Origin: Deltaproteobacteria bacterium
GTDB lineage: Bacteria > Desulfobacterota > Binatia > Binatales > Binataceae
NCBI GenBank assembly: GCA_021831785.1
Contig: JAKBMB010000006.1
Location: forward strand, 62,001 to 126,000
DNA length: 64,000 nt
Direction of reading: 5' to 3'
Below are positions 43,677-51,575 of the stretch, piece by piece; position 1 is the stretch's first letter, and each line of letters begins with the position of its first letter. The notes beneath the pieces are model-generated. The model worked only from the letters and a program-made list of their open reading frames with translations. It searched no databases and had not been told where the DNA came from. The translations under genes were made by a program, and so were the position numbers.

Positions 43677-44630
43677 ATGGTCGAACCACCCTCGATACTG
43701 GTCGAGGAGCTGGTCAAGCGGTTTGGCAGCTTTACGGCCGTCGACCGGGTGAGCTTTCGCATCGCCGGCGGCGAGATCTTCGGCCTGCTCGGTCCTAACG
43801 GCTCCGGTAAATCGACCATCATCCGTATGCTGTGCGGCCTGCTCACGCCGACCGCGGGCCGCGCCTCGGTGGTCGGGTTCAACGTAGCCAAGGAGCCCGA
43901 AGAAGTTCGCCGGCACATCGGCTATATGTCGCAGAAGTTTTCGCTCTACGACGACCTGCGGGTGATCGAAAACCTCGAATTCTTCGCCGGACTCTACGGG
44001 GTCAAAGGGACTCTGTTCAAGGAACGCATCGGCTGGGCGCTTGAGATGGCGGGGCTTAAGGGCAGCGAGGCTCTGCTCACGGGTGAGCTTGCCGGTGGTT
44101 GGAAGCAACGGCTTGCCTTGGGCTGCGCGGTCCTGCATCGTCCACGGGTGGTGTTTTTGGACGAACCCACCGCGGGCGTCGATCCGCTCTCGCGCCGGCG
44201 GTTCTGGGAATTGATTCACCAGATGTCGGCCGACGGCGTGACCGTGCTCGTCACGACGCATTACATGGACGAGGCGGAGTATTGTAACCGGCTCGCACTG
44301 ATCGACGCGGGCCGCATCGTTGCGGGCGGCAGCCCGAGCGAGATCAAGCGTACCGCAATCAGGGGCGACCTCTTGCTGGTAGAATGCGCGCCTCTCGGCC
44401 GCGGGCTTGAGCTGATCAAGAGGCAACCGGGCGTGCTCGACGCCGCGGTGTTCGGCGCCGCGCTGCACGTCGTGGTAACCGCGGCGGAGCGCGCCCGCAT
44501 CGAGCTTGCAGCCGCGCTGGCGTCAGCGGGCGTCGAGGCGTCCCGCATCGAACCCATCGCGCCGTCGCTGGAGGATGCCTTTGTGGCGCTGACGGGCGGG
44601 CATCCCGGCGGCAGTGAGCGGGCGCAATGA
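43677..44630 (+). CDS. ABC exporter ATPase, second of two (YbhF C-half-like)
   Basis: 317 residues. Walker A GPNGSGKSTI, Walker B VVFLDEPTAGVDP. The signature reads LAGGWKQRLALG, with Ala for Ser and Trp after the glycines, a mild divergence. It likely pairs with the first ATPase as a heterodimer. Its stop overlaps the permease start as ATGA. Confidence 0.93.
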   Translation: MVEPPSILVEELVKRFGSFTAVDRVSFRIAGGEIFGLLGPNGSGKSTIIRMLCGLLTPTAGRASVVGFNVAKEPEEVRRHIGYMSQKFSLYDDLRVIENLEFFAGLYGVKGTLFKERIGWALEMAGLKGSEALLTGELAGGWKQRLALGCAVLHRPRVVFLDEPTAGVDPLSRRRFWELIHQMSADGVTVLVTTHYMDEAEYCNRLALIDAGRIVAGGSPSEIKRTAIRGDLLLVECAPLGRGLELIKRQPGVLDAAVFGAALHVVVTAAERARIELAAALASAGVEASRIEPIAPSLEDAFVALTGGHPGGSERAQ

Positions 44631-45763
44631 ACTGGCGGCGCACGGTGGCCATCGGCCGCAAGGAATTCATTCAAGTCAGGCGCGATCCCCGCAGCCTTCT
44701 GATCGCCGTGCTTCTGCCGCTCATCCAGATTCTGCTCCTGGGTTACGGCGCGCGCCTGGACGCGGACCACATTCCGGTTTACGTCTACGACCAGGAGGCC
44801 AGTCAGAACAGCCAGGCCCTGCTCAAGCACTTCCAGGCCTCGCGCTATTTCGACGTGATAAAGGTGGTCGACAATTACCCGGCTCTGGTGCGCGCGATCG
44901 ACGCCGATCGTTGCAAGCTCGGCGTGATCATCCCCTGGGATTTTTCCCGGCGTTTGGACGACGCCCACCGGACCCAGGTGCAGGCGTTGGTTGACGGCAC
45001 CGACGATAATAGCGCCCAGCTCGCGGTGGGATACGCGCAGGCGGTGGTGGGCGCCTATTCCGACGATATTCAGCTCCAATGGTTCGCGTTGAAGGGTATA
45101 TCACAACAGGCTACCCAGCCGCTGTCGGTTGACTATCGGACCTGGTTCAACGAGGAGCTGGAGAGCAAAAACTTCATTATCCCCGGCACCATTGCTTTGG
45201 TAATGGCGCTGATGGGGGCATTGCTTTCCTCGCTCACCATCGCGCGCGAATGGGAGCGCGGCACGATGGAGCAGCTCATCGCCACGCCCGCAACGGCGAC
45301 AGAGATCATGATGGGCAAGCTTCTTCCCTATTTCGTCATCGGCCTGTTTGACGCCGCGCTGTGCACCGCGTTCGCGGTCGGATGGTTCGCGGTGCCGTTT
45401 AGAGGGAGCCTGGGCACGCTGTTCTTCACCACCGGCTTGTTTCTGGTGGTGATCCTGGGCATCGGCTACATGATCTCGGTCGCCACGAAGAGCCAGCTCG
45501 GAGCAAGCCAGTACGCGCTGCTCGTCACCCTGCTGCCGACCTCGATGCTGTCGGGCTTCGCCTTTCCCATCGACCAGATGCCGGCGCCGATTAGGGCTAT
45601 CACGTACGTAGTCTACAGCCGCTATTACGTGAGCGCGCTTAAGGGAATCTTTCTCGCCGGCAGCGGTGTCCGCGATCTGGCTCCGGAGATAGCGGCGATG
45701 GCGGTTTACGCCGGCGTGATCGTTTTTTTTGCCACCCGCGCCTTTCGTAAAAGCCTGCGCTGA
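44627..45763 (+). CDS. ABC-2 type exporter permease (YbhS-like)
   Basis: 378 residues. N-terminal helix with KEFIQVRRDPRSLLIAVLLP, a large periplasmic domain (about 50-175, including VDGTDDNSAQLAVGYAQ), then five helices with EWERGTMEQLIATPATATEI, the ABC-2 signature. It forms half of the exporter pore. Confidence 0.92.
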   Translation: MNWRRTVAIGRKEFIQVRRDPRSLLIAVLLPLIQILLLGYGARLDADHIPVYVYDQEASQNSQALLKHFQASRYFDVIKVVDNYPALVRAIDADRCKLGVIIPWDFSRRLDDAHRTQVQALVDGTDDNSAQLAVGYAQAVVGAYSDDIQLQWFALKGISQQATQPLSVDYRTWFNEELESKNFIIPGTIALVMALMGALLSSLTIAREWERGTMEQLIATPATATEIMMGKLLPYFVIGLFDAALCTAFAVGWFAVPFRGSLGTLFFTTGLFLVVILGIGYMISVATKSQLGASQYALLVTLLPTSMLSGFAFPIDQMPAPIRAITYVVYSRYYVSALKGIFLAGSGVRDLAPEIAAMAVYAGVIVFFATRAFRKSLR

Positions 45764-45775
45764 GGATCGGTCGTT

Positions 45776-46909
45776 ATGCTAGGTCGCATCTGGCGCATAA
45801 TCGTGAAGGAGTTCATCCAGCTCCGGCGCGACAAGTATGCCCGCTTCCGGCTAATCGTCCCGCCCATTATACAGATGCTGATCTACGGGTACGCCGCCAC
45901 CTTCGAGGTGCGCCGCGTGCCGATTGCGGTTCTCGACCTCGACCACAGCCAGGAAAGCCGGGACCTACTCGCGCGCTTTACTTTCACCGGCCGCTTCAGT
46001 GTCGCTAAAATCTTACGCGACGACCGCGACATCCCCCGAACCATCGGCCGCAGCAGCATCCCTATGGCGCTCAAGATTGAGCCCGGCTTTTCGGAGTCGC
46101 TGCGCAAGGGCCAGACCGCCCATTTGCAGGTGATTCTCGACGGCACGAACTCCAACACGGCGCTCGTCGCCGTAGGTTACGTCAACCAGATCGCCGCCAC
46201 CTTCACGCAAGAATACGCGCGCGGCCGTGTCGAGCGCCTGATGCCGGCGCTGGCGGCGATGGCACCGCAAGTCGAGCTCGAGCAGCGCCCCTGGTACAAC
46301 CCGGATCTGAACAGTCAGTGGTTTTTTGTCCCCGGCGTAATCGGCAGCATCACGCTCGTCCTGGTGGTGAATCTGACTGCCTTTGCGATTGTGCGCGAGC
46401 GCGAGATCGGCACGTTGGAACAGGTCATGGTCACGCCCATCAGGCCGGTGGAGCTGATCCTGGGCAAGACCGTGCCGTTTTTTCTGGTTGGCCTGGCCGA
46501 CGTTGCCCTTGTCGCGGCGGTTGGGACGCTGTGGTTTAGGGTGCCCTTTCGCGGCAATCTCCTGGTGCTACTGCTCGGAACGGTCCTGTTCCTGCTCAAC
46601 ACTCTGAGCATCGGGCTGCTGATCTCGACCCTCTGCTCGACCCAGCAGCAGGCTTTCGCCTCCGCCTTTTTCTTCCTCAACCCGGCGTTTATCCTCTCCG
46701 GGTTCAGTTTCCCGATCACCAGCATGCCCGCGGCGATGCAGTGGGTTACCTACGCCGATCCGCTGCGCTATTTTCTGATCGTGCTGCGGGGGACCTTCCT
46801 CAAAGGGGTCGGACTCGATGTATTGTGGCCGCAGATGGCGGCACTGGCCTGCCTCACGATAATCCTGCTGACGATAGGCGTGCTCCGTTTCCGGAAATCG
46901 GTGGATTAA
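45776..46909 (+). CDS. ABC-2 type exporter permease (YbhR-like)
   Basis: 377 residues, paralogous to the preceding permease: KEFIQLRRDKYARFRLIVPP, periplasmic domain with LDGTNSNTALVAVGYVNQI, then VREREIGTLEQVMVTPIRPVEL and five helices. It completes the exporter, likely for hydrophobic or cationic drugs as in YbhFSR; the substrate is not deducible. Confidence 0.92.
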   Translation: MLGRIWRIIVKEFIQLRRDKYARFRLIVPPIIQMLIYGYAATFEVRRVPIAVLDLDHSQESRDLLARFTFTGRFSVAKILRDDRDIPRTIGRSSIPMALKIEPGFSESLRKGQTAHLQVILDGTNSNTALVAVGYVNQIAATFTQEYARGRVERLMPALAAMAPQVELEQRPWYNPDLNSQWFFVPGVIGSITLVLVVNLTAFAIVREREIGTLEQVMVTPIRPVELILGKTVPFFLVGLADVALVAAVGTLWFRVPFRGNLLVLLLGTVLFLLNTLSIGLLISTLCSTQQQAFASAFFFLNPAFILSGFSFPITSMPAAMQWVTYADPLRYFLIVLRGTFLKGVGLDVLWPQMAALACLTIILLTIGVLRFRKSVD

Positions 46910-46923
46910 TCGCGGGTAGAACC

Positions 46924-46942
46924 GCGGCCAGCCCAAGGCCGC
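46924..46942. terminator. Hairpin between convergent genes
   Basis: GCGGCC-AGCCCAA-GGCCGC is a perfect 6-base stem with a 7-base loop lying between the stop codons of the convergent exporter and glycosidase genes. No U-run follows on either strand, so termination is only a suggestion from position. Confidence 0.25.
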
Positions 46943-46979
46943 TTGTACGCGGCTAACCGTTCGGGCAACCGCAACTCGC

Positions 46980-48257
46980 TTACTCGCAGCCGGGAGCCTC
47001 GGTGAGACTTAGACCGCTTTCCGTGTAAACATTGCGCGGATTCCAGAGCATCCAGCCATCCGAGCCAAATTTCTCCGCCGCCGTGATCTGCTCCCTTATC
47101 TCTTGGGCCCCGAAAGGGCGGCGGTCAAAAGCGTAATCACGGAATGCCTGGAGCCAGGGACGGAGTCTTACGGTCGAAATAGTGGTGCGCTGCTGGGCGC
47201 GTTCGAGCGAGCGATAAACGATCTCGTAGGGGTGCCGAACCGGATTGGGATAGCCGGGGATGCCGAACTGGAAGCCCGACGGGTACAGCATCGGCGAAAT
47301 GTAATCGACGATCCCCGGCAGGTCCTCGAGCTGCTGGCCGATTGCAGTGTCGTTGAGATTCCAAGCGACGTAGCCGAAGATGTCGGCGGCGAGAAAGACA
47401 TTGTATGGCACGAGCGCTCGGCGCACGTCCTCTAGGAAGCTGTCGATGGCATGGACTCGGTTGGACCGCGTGTTCGGCCTTGTGTATACAAGCCCCGGCG
47501 TGTCGGGGAAGCGGACGTAATCCAGTTGGACCTCGTCGAAGCCGGCCTTTGCGGCCTCGACCGCAACGGCGATATTGTACTTTCGGACCTCCGGGTCAAA
47601 GGGATTGGTCCAGGCGAGGTGCAGCCGATCGCTATAAAGCCTGCCGCCAAGGCAGTGCACGGCCAGCTCCGGCCTGGCTCGCGCGAGCCGGTCGTCGCTA
47701 AAGACCACGATTCGCGCGATCGTGTAGATGCCGCGCTCGCGCAGCCGGCGAACCTCCTGCGCAAGACTCTTGATGGTGATGGGGCTCTGCGCGCCGACCT
47801 GCGCCGCGAGCGGGATCGCGGTCGGATAGGCGATCAGCCCACGCTCGCTCTTGAGATCAATCACGGTGGCGTTAAGCTCCGTGGCCTCGATCAAGTTGAG
47901 CGCTTGCATGCGCAGCGCGCTGCTGCCGATGCCATATAAGGACAGGTAAAGCGCCTTGGGTTTGAGCGGCTGAAGCGCAATTTCCGGCTGGCCGCGCGAA
48001 AGCGACGAGGCCGGCACCGCGGCGCGCAGGTGGCCGTACGCGCGCGCGCCAACGGTACCGGCCTCGCCCTCGATCACGAATACGCCATCACGCCCCGTGC
48101 GCATGACCGTATCAGCGCGCGTGACGAAGGCGCCTTCAAGAGGCGCATGAGTCGCGGCATCGACCACTTTGCCGCTCAGCGATACCGCAGCGGCGGGCGA
48201 CGCCGCAGCCGCTACCACGAGGAAAAGTAAAGAGGTAAACCACGCCAACAGTTTCAT
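46980..48257 (-). CDS. Secreted DUF4015-type putative glycoside hydrolase
   Basis: 425 residues. Signal peptide (about 1-24), then a carboxypeptidase-regulatory-like beta domain (VSLSGKVVDAATHAPLEGAFV, about 25-95) and a TIM-barrel DUF4015 domain. Visible marks are ATVIDLKSERG, FDEVQLDYVRFPD (likely acidic active-site region), FLAADIFGYVAW, DYISPMLYPS and GWMLWNPRNVY. Such proteins are predicted to cut polysaccharides outside the inner membrane. It overlaps the deacetylase stop as ATGA, so both act on one glycan. Confidence 0.85.
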   Translation of the reverse strand: MKLLAWFTSLLFLVVAAAASPAAAVSLSGKVVDAATHAPLEGAFVTRADTVMRTGRDGVFVIEGEAGTVGARAYGHLRAAVPASSLSRGQPEIALQPLKPKALYLSLYGIGSSALRMQALNLIEATELNATVIDLKSERGLIAYPTAIPLAAQVGAQSPITIKSLAQEVRRLRERGIYTIARIVVFSDDRLARARPELAVHCLGGRLYSDRLHLAWTNPFDPEVRKYNIAVAVEAAKAGFDEVQLDYVRFPDTPGLVYTRPNTRSNRVHAIDSFLEDVRRALVPYNVFLAADIFGYVAWNLNDTAIGQQLEDLPGIVDYISPMLYPSGFQFGIPGYPNPVRHPYEIVYRSLERAQQRTTISTVRLRPWLQAFRDYAFDRRPFGAQEIREQITAAEKFGSDGWMLWNPRNVYTESGLSLTEAPGCE

Positions 48258-49168
48258 CGCATGTTTTCGAGCTGCGGCTGCGGCTCGAGGGATTCTCCTT
48301 CGACAATTCGCTCAAAGGCCCGGCCCTGGTCCGCCTCCGTCATCAGGTAGCGCGGCAGCGCCATTACATTGTCGCGTGAGGTTGCCGGCCGCCTTACGAT
48401 GCTGAAGCCGGCGAGGTAGCCGCATTCCCGCGCAAGACCGATAAGCTCATCGTCGTAAATGCCGAAAGGCCAGGCCAGCATGTCTACTTTTCCGCCGAGC
48501 TTGTGTTCGAGCCGGCCCTTGGATTTGACGAGCTGCTCGCGCACGAAGCGCCGATAGTCGGCCGGGCTCCGCCGCTGCTTTTCGATACGGAAGTTCGGAT
48601 GCCAGAAGGTGTGAGACTGAACGTCAAACAGGCCCGTTGCCTTGAGCTTGGCGAGCTCTTCCCAGGTCATGGCGTAGGAGGCATTGGAAATGGCGGAGGG
48701 ATAGATGAAGAGCGTCACGGGAATCTTGTATTGCTTGACCAGCGGCAGCATATCGCTAAAGACCGACACATGGCCATCGTCAGCCGTAATTACGATCGAG
48801 TTCGGCGGCGGCGGCGGTGCCTGGCCCAGGAAGTAGCGCACGACCCCACGCAGCGGTACGGCGGTGATGTGATGCTCTTTGAGGAAACGCAACTGGCCGG
48901 CGAATATCGCCGTCCTGACCGTCATGCTGTCGGTGACCCGCGCGCCAAAGCGGTGGTAAACCAAGATGGGGAGGCGCATCCGCCGCGATTGAGCCTGCGC
49001 CAGGGAAGCGCTAAGCAAGCCCGCAAAGAGTAATGTCAAACAGGCAAGCGGGACGAAGCTCCGAGTTAGAAGAGCATTTGGGCTTCGAGGGCCCACGGGG
49101 CCGAGTGCAAGCGCCGCAATCGAGGTCAGGCCCGTGCTCGAAGAGCGGATGGCGATCGCGCTGCGCAT
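48254..49168 (-). CDS. Polysaccharide deacetylase (NodB/PgaB-like)
   Basis: About 304 residues. Signal sequence with SFVPLACLTLLFAGLLSASLAQA. The NodB fold starts at LPILVYHRFG; motif 1 is TADDGH (usual TFDDG), motif 2 SHTFWHP with the two metal-binding His, and a late motif AWPFGIYDDE. It removes acetyl groups from N-acetylhexosamine polymers in the periplasm. The start is unsure: ATG at 49168, GTG at 49096 or an ATG at 49234 that overlaps the upstream gene. Confidence 0.85.
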   Translation of the reverse strand: MRSAIAIRSSSTGLTSIAALALGPVGPRSPNALLTRSFVPLACLTLLFAGLLSASLAQAQSRRMRLPILVYHRFGARVTDSMTVRTAIFAGQLRFLKEHHITAVPLRGVVRYFLGQAPPPPPNSIVITADDGHVSVFSDMLPLVKQYKIPVTLFIYPSAISNASYAMTWEELAKLKATGLFDVQSHTFWHPNFRIEKQRRSPADYRRFVREQLVKSKGRLEHKLGGKVDMLAWPFGIYDDELIGLARECGYLAGFSIVRRPATSRDNVMALPRYLMTEADQGRAFERIVEGESLEPQPQLENMR

Positions 49169-49176
49169 CGGCAGTG

Positions 49177-51552
49177 TCAGTAAAGCAGGTACTCTGTGCG
49201 CAGGCTTCGGAAGCGGTTTAGCGGCCGTTCCCACTGGCGTGCGATTGTTTTCGGATCGTCGCCGCGTCTAATAGCGCTTAGAACCCGGCGCGACCCAATC
49301 AGCCTCAGCGTCTGATCAACCCGAAATGCCGTCGGATAAAGCCGGAGCAATGCGCTGATGATCTCGACCCCGAGCGCCGGAGAATCCAGTTTGTCCCGAT
49401 CGATCAGCTCAATCCGGACGCCGTGGCACTTCCGGTCCTGGTACCGATCGGCCGCGGGCGTAAAATCCGCCGGCTTGAAAGCAACGCCGGGAATCTCCCT
49501 TCGGTTCAGATAAGCCGCGAGCTTTTGGCTGTCGATCCACGGCGCACCGACCACTTCGAAAGGCGCCGCGGTTCCGCGGCCAACGCTTACATTGGCGCTC
49601 TCGGCTAGCGCGACGCCGGGGTACAACACCGCCTCGGCGAGCGAGCGGAGGTTGGGCGACGGGTCGATCCAGCGCAGGCCGGTGTCGTCGTACCAGGCGG
49701 CCCGCCGATAGCCGCGCATCGCAATCACCTGGAGTCTCGCGCCGATCCGGTTTTCGCCGTTGAACATCCGGGCCAACTCGCCGATCGTCATGCCGTATCT
49801 GACGGGAAGCGGAAAATAGCCGGTGAACGATTCGAGCTCCCGGTCCAGCACCGGACCTTGAACCACGCCGGCGCCGATCGGATCGGGCCGATCCAGGATG
49901 TAAAAGGCGATCCCCTGTCTAGCGGCAGCCTCCATCGCGTAAGCCATCGTCGTGAGGTAAGTATAGAAGCGTACTCCCACGTCCTGAACGTCGAACACCA
50001 GCCCGTCGATCCCATCGAGCATCGCCGGAGTGGGCCTGATGACATCGCCGTAAAGACTGAACAGCGGCAGGCCCGACGCCGAATCCATCGCGGAACTCAC
50101 CTTTTCATCGAGCTTGCCGTATAGACCGTGCTCGGGAGTGAAGATCGCAACCAGCTTGACGCCAGGCACGGAACGAAAGAGGTCGATATCGGTTCTGCCG
50201 GCCGCGTCACGGCCGGTCTGGTTCGTGATCAGTCCGACTCGCAGGCCTCGAAGGGGCGCGAAATTTTCCGCTGCGAGCACGTCGATTCCCGCCGCCACCC
50301 TCAAATTATCGTTCTTGCGATCGGCGCTGGCTATCGCCGGGTAATAGCGCGCTAGACCGGGGAGACCCGCGACCACCTGTGTCGGCGTAAGCGGCCCTAT
50401 CAATGCGCAAACCTGGTTGATGATCTGCTTGCGCAAGGGTTGCGCGTCGCCGCGTCCGTCCGGGTATGTCCGGTTGGTCAAGACGATTACGTAGACCTTC
50501 GTGACAGGATCGATCCAGATCATGGCGCCGGTGAAGCCGGTATGACCGAACGAGCCTGCGGGAAATAGTTCGGCGCGATTGGAAGCGAATGGCGCCCCGA
50601 CGTCCCAGCCCAGACCGCGCAATCTCTCTCCGGCAGGCGTTGACGCGGGCTGGGTCATCTCCGCGATCGATGAACCGCTGAGGATGCGCACGGCTTTGAG
50701 CTGGCCTCCGTTGAGCAGCATCCGGCTAAAAACCGCGAGATCATCGGCGGTCGAAAACAATCCGGCGTGACCGGCAACGCCACCCATCCGGGATGCGCTT
50801 GGATCGTTGACCGTCGCGCGCCATAGTCCGTGCTCCAGCCGCTGGGTCGGAGCGATTCGCCCCGTCTGGCCGGGCGGCGGCTGGAAGTTCGTGTCGCTCA
50901 TGCCGAGGGGCCGGAAGATGTTGCGATTGCAGTAGACATCCAGGGGCAAACCCGAGACGCGCCGAACCAGTTCACCAAGCACCTCGAAATTCTCATCGCT
51001 GTAAAGGTAGCGCGCGCCGGGCGGAAACAGCGGCCGGTCCGCAACCAATAGGCTCATCGCGGCACCGTAGCCCGACCACTGTCGCCGCAGTTTTAGATCG
51101 GGCTTGAGCCCGGAATAGTGGGTCAACAGGTCGCGGATCGTGATTTGAGCTTTGCTGCTCGCCGCGAACTGCGGCCAATACCGGGCCGCCGGCGCGTCGA
51201 GGTCGAGCCTCCCGCGCTCAACCAGTTGCATTATGGCGATGGTGGTTGCAACGGCCTTGGTGAGCGAGGCAAGGTCGAAAATGGTATCGGCCGTCATGGG
51301 AACCGGGCTTGGTCCGAACGCTCGCAGCCCGAAGGCGCGCCGGTAGACGATATCGTCGCCCTGGCCGATAAGCACGACCGCGCCGGGGATGTGGCCGTTT
51401 GCGATCTCGCCGCGCACGATGCCAGCGACGGGAGCGAGTGACTGAGGCGAAAGTGATAACCGGCCGGGAGCCGTGGCATGACCGCGCGCCGGGTTTAGAC
51501 ACAAGCTAAAAGCAACCGCCAAAGCGGCGACCTTAATGCGCCGGGCTCGCAT
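49177..51552 (-). CDS. Serine beta-lactamase-fold hydrolase fused to NamZ-type (DUF1343) muramidase
   Basis: 791 residues in two enzymes. After a signal peptide, residues about 35-405 are a class C beta-lactamase/penicillin-binding fold with SLTK (Ser96, Lys99), HYSG at 145-148 and HTG near 330. Residues about 420-790 are a DUF1343 domain (VGLITNQTGRD, TPEHGLYG, FDVQDVGVRFYTY), the family of NamZ exo-beta-N-acetylmuramidase. Together they could trim peptides and sugars from cell-wall fragments, pointing to muropeptide recycling. It leads the three-gene glycan cluster. Confidence 0.9.
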   Translation of the reverse strand: MRARRIKVAALAVAFSLCLNPARGHATAPGRLSLSPQSLAPVAGIVRGEIANGHIPGAVVLIGQGDDIVYRRAFGLRAFGPSPVPMTADTIFDLASLTKAVATTIAIMQLVERGRLDLDAPAARYWPQFAASSKAQITIRDLLTHYSGLKPDLKLRRQWSGYGAAMSLLVADRPLFPPGARYLYSDENFEVLGELVRRVSGLPLDVYCNRNIFRPLGMSDTNFQPPPGQTGRIAPTQRLEHGLWRATVNDPSASRMGGVAGHAGLFSTADDLAVFSRMLLNGGQLKAVRILSGSSIAEMTQPASTPAGERLRGLGWDVGAPFASNRAELFPAGSFGHTGFTGAMIWIDPVTKVYVIVLTNRTYPDGRGDAQPLRKQIINQVCALIGPLTPTQVVAGLPGLARYYPAIASADRKNDNLRVAAGIDVLAAENFAPLRGLRVGLITNQTGRDAAGRTDIDLFRSVPGVKLVAIFTPEHGLYGKLDEKVSSAMDSASGLPLFSLYGDVIRPTPAMLDGIDGLVFDVQDVGVRFYTYLTTMAYAMEAAARQGIAFYILDRPDPIGAGVVQGPVLDRELESFTGYFPLPVRYGMTIGELARMFNGENRIGARLQVIAMRGYRRAAWYDDTGLRWIDPSPNLRSLAEAVLYPGVALAESANVSVGRGTAAPFEVVGAPWIDSQKLAAYLNRREIPGVAFKPADFTPAADRYQDRKCHGVRIELIDRDKLDSPALGVEIISALLRLYPTAFRVDQTLRLIGSRRVLSAIRRGDDPKTIARQWERPLNRFRSLRTEYLLY

Positions 51553-51575
51553 GGCTTAGACCCGGCGGTCCGAGA

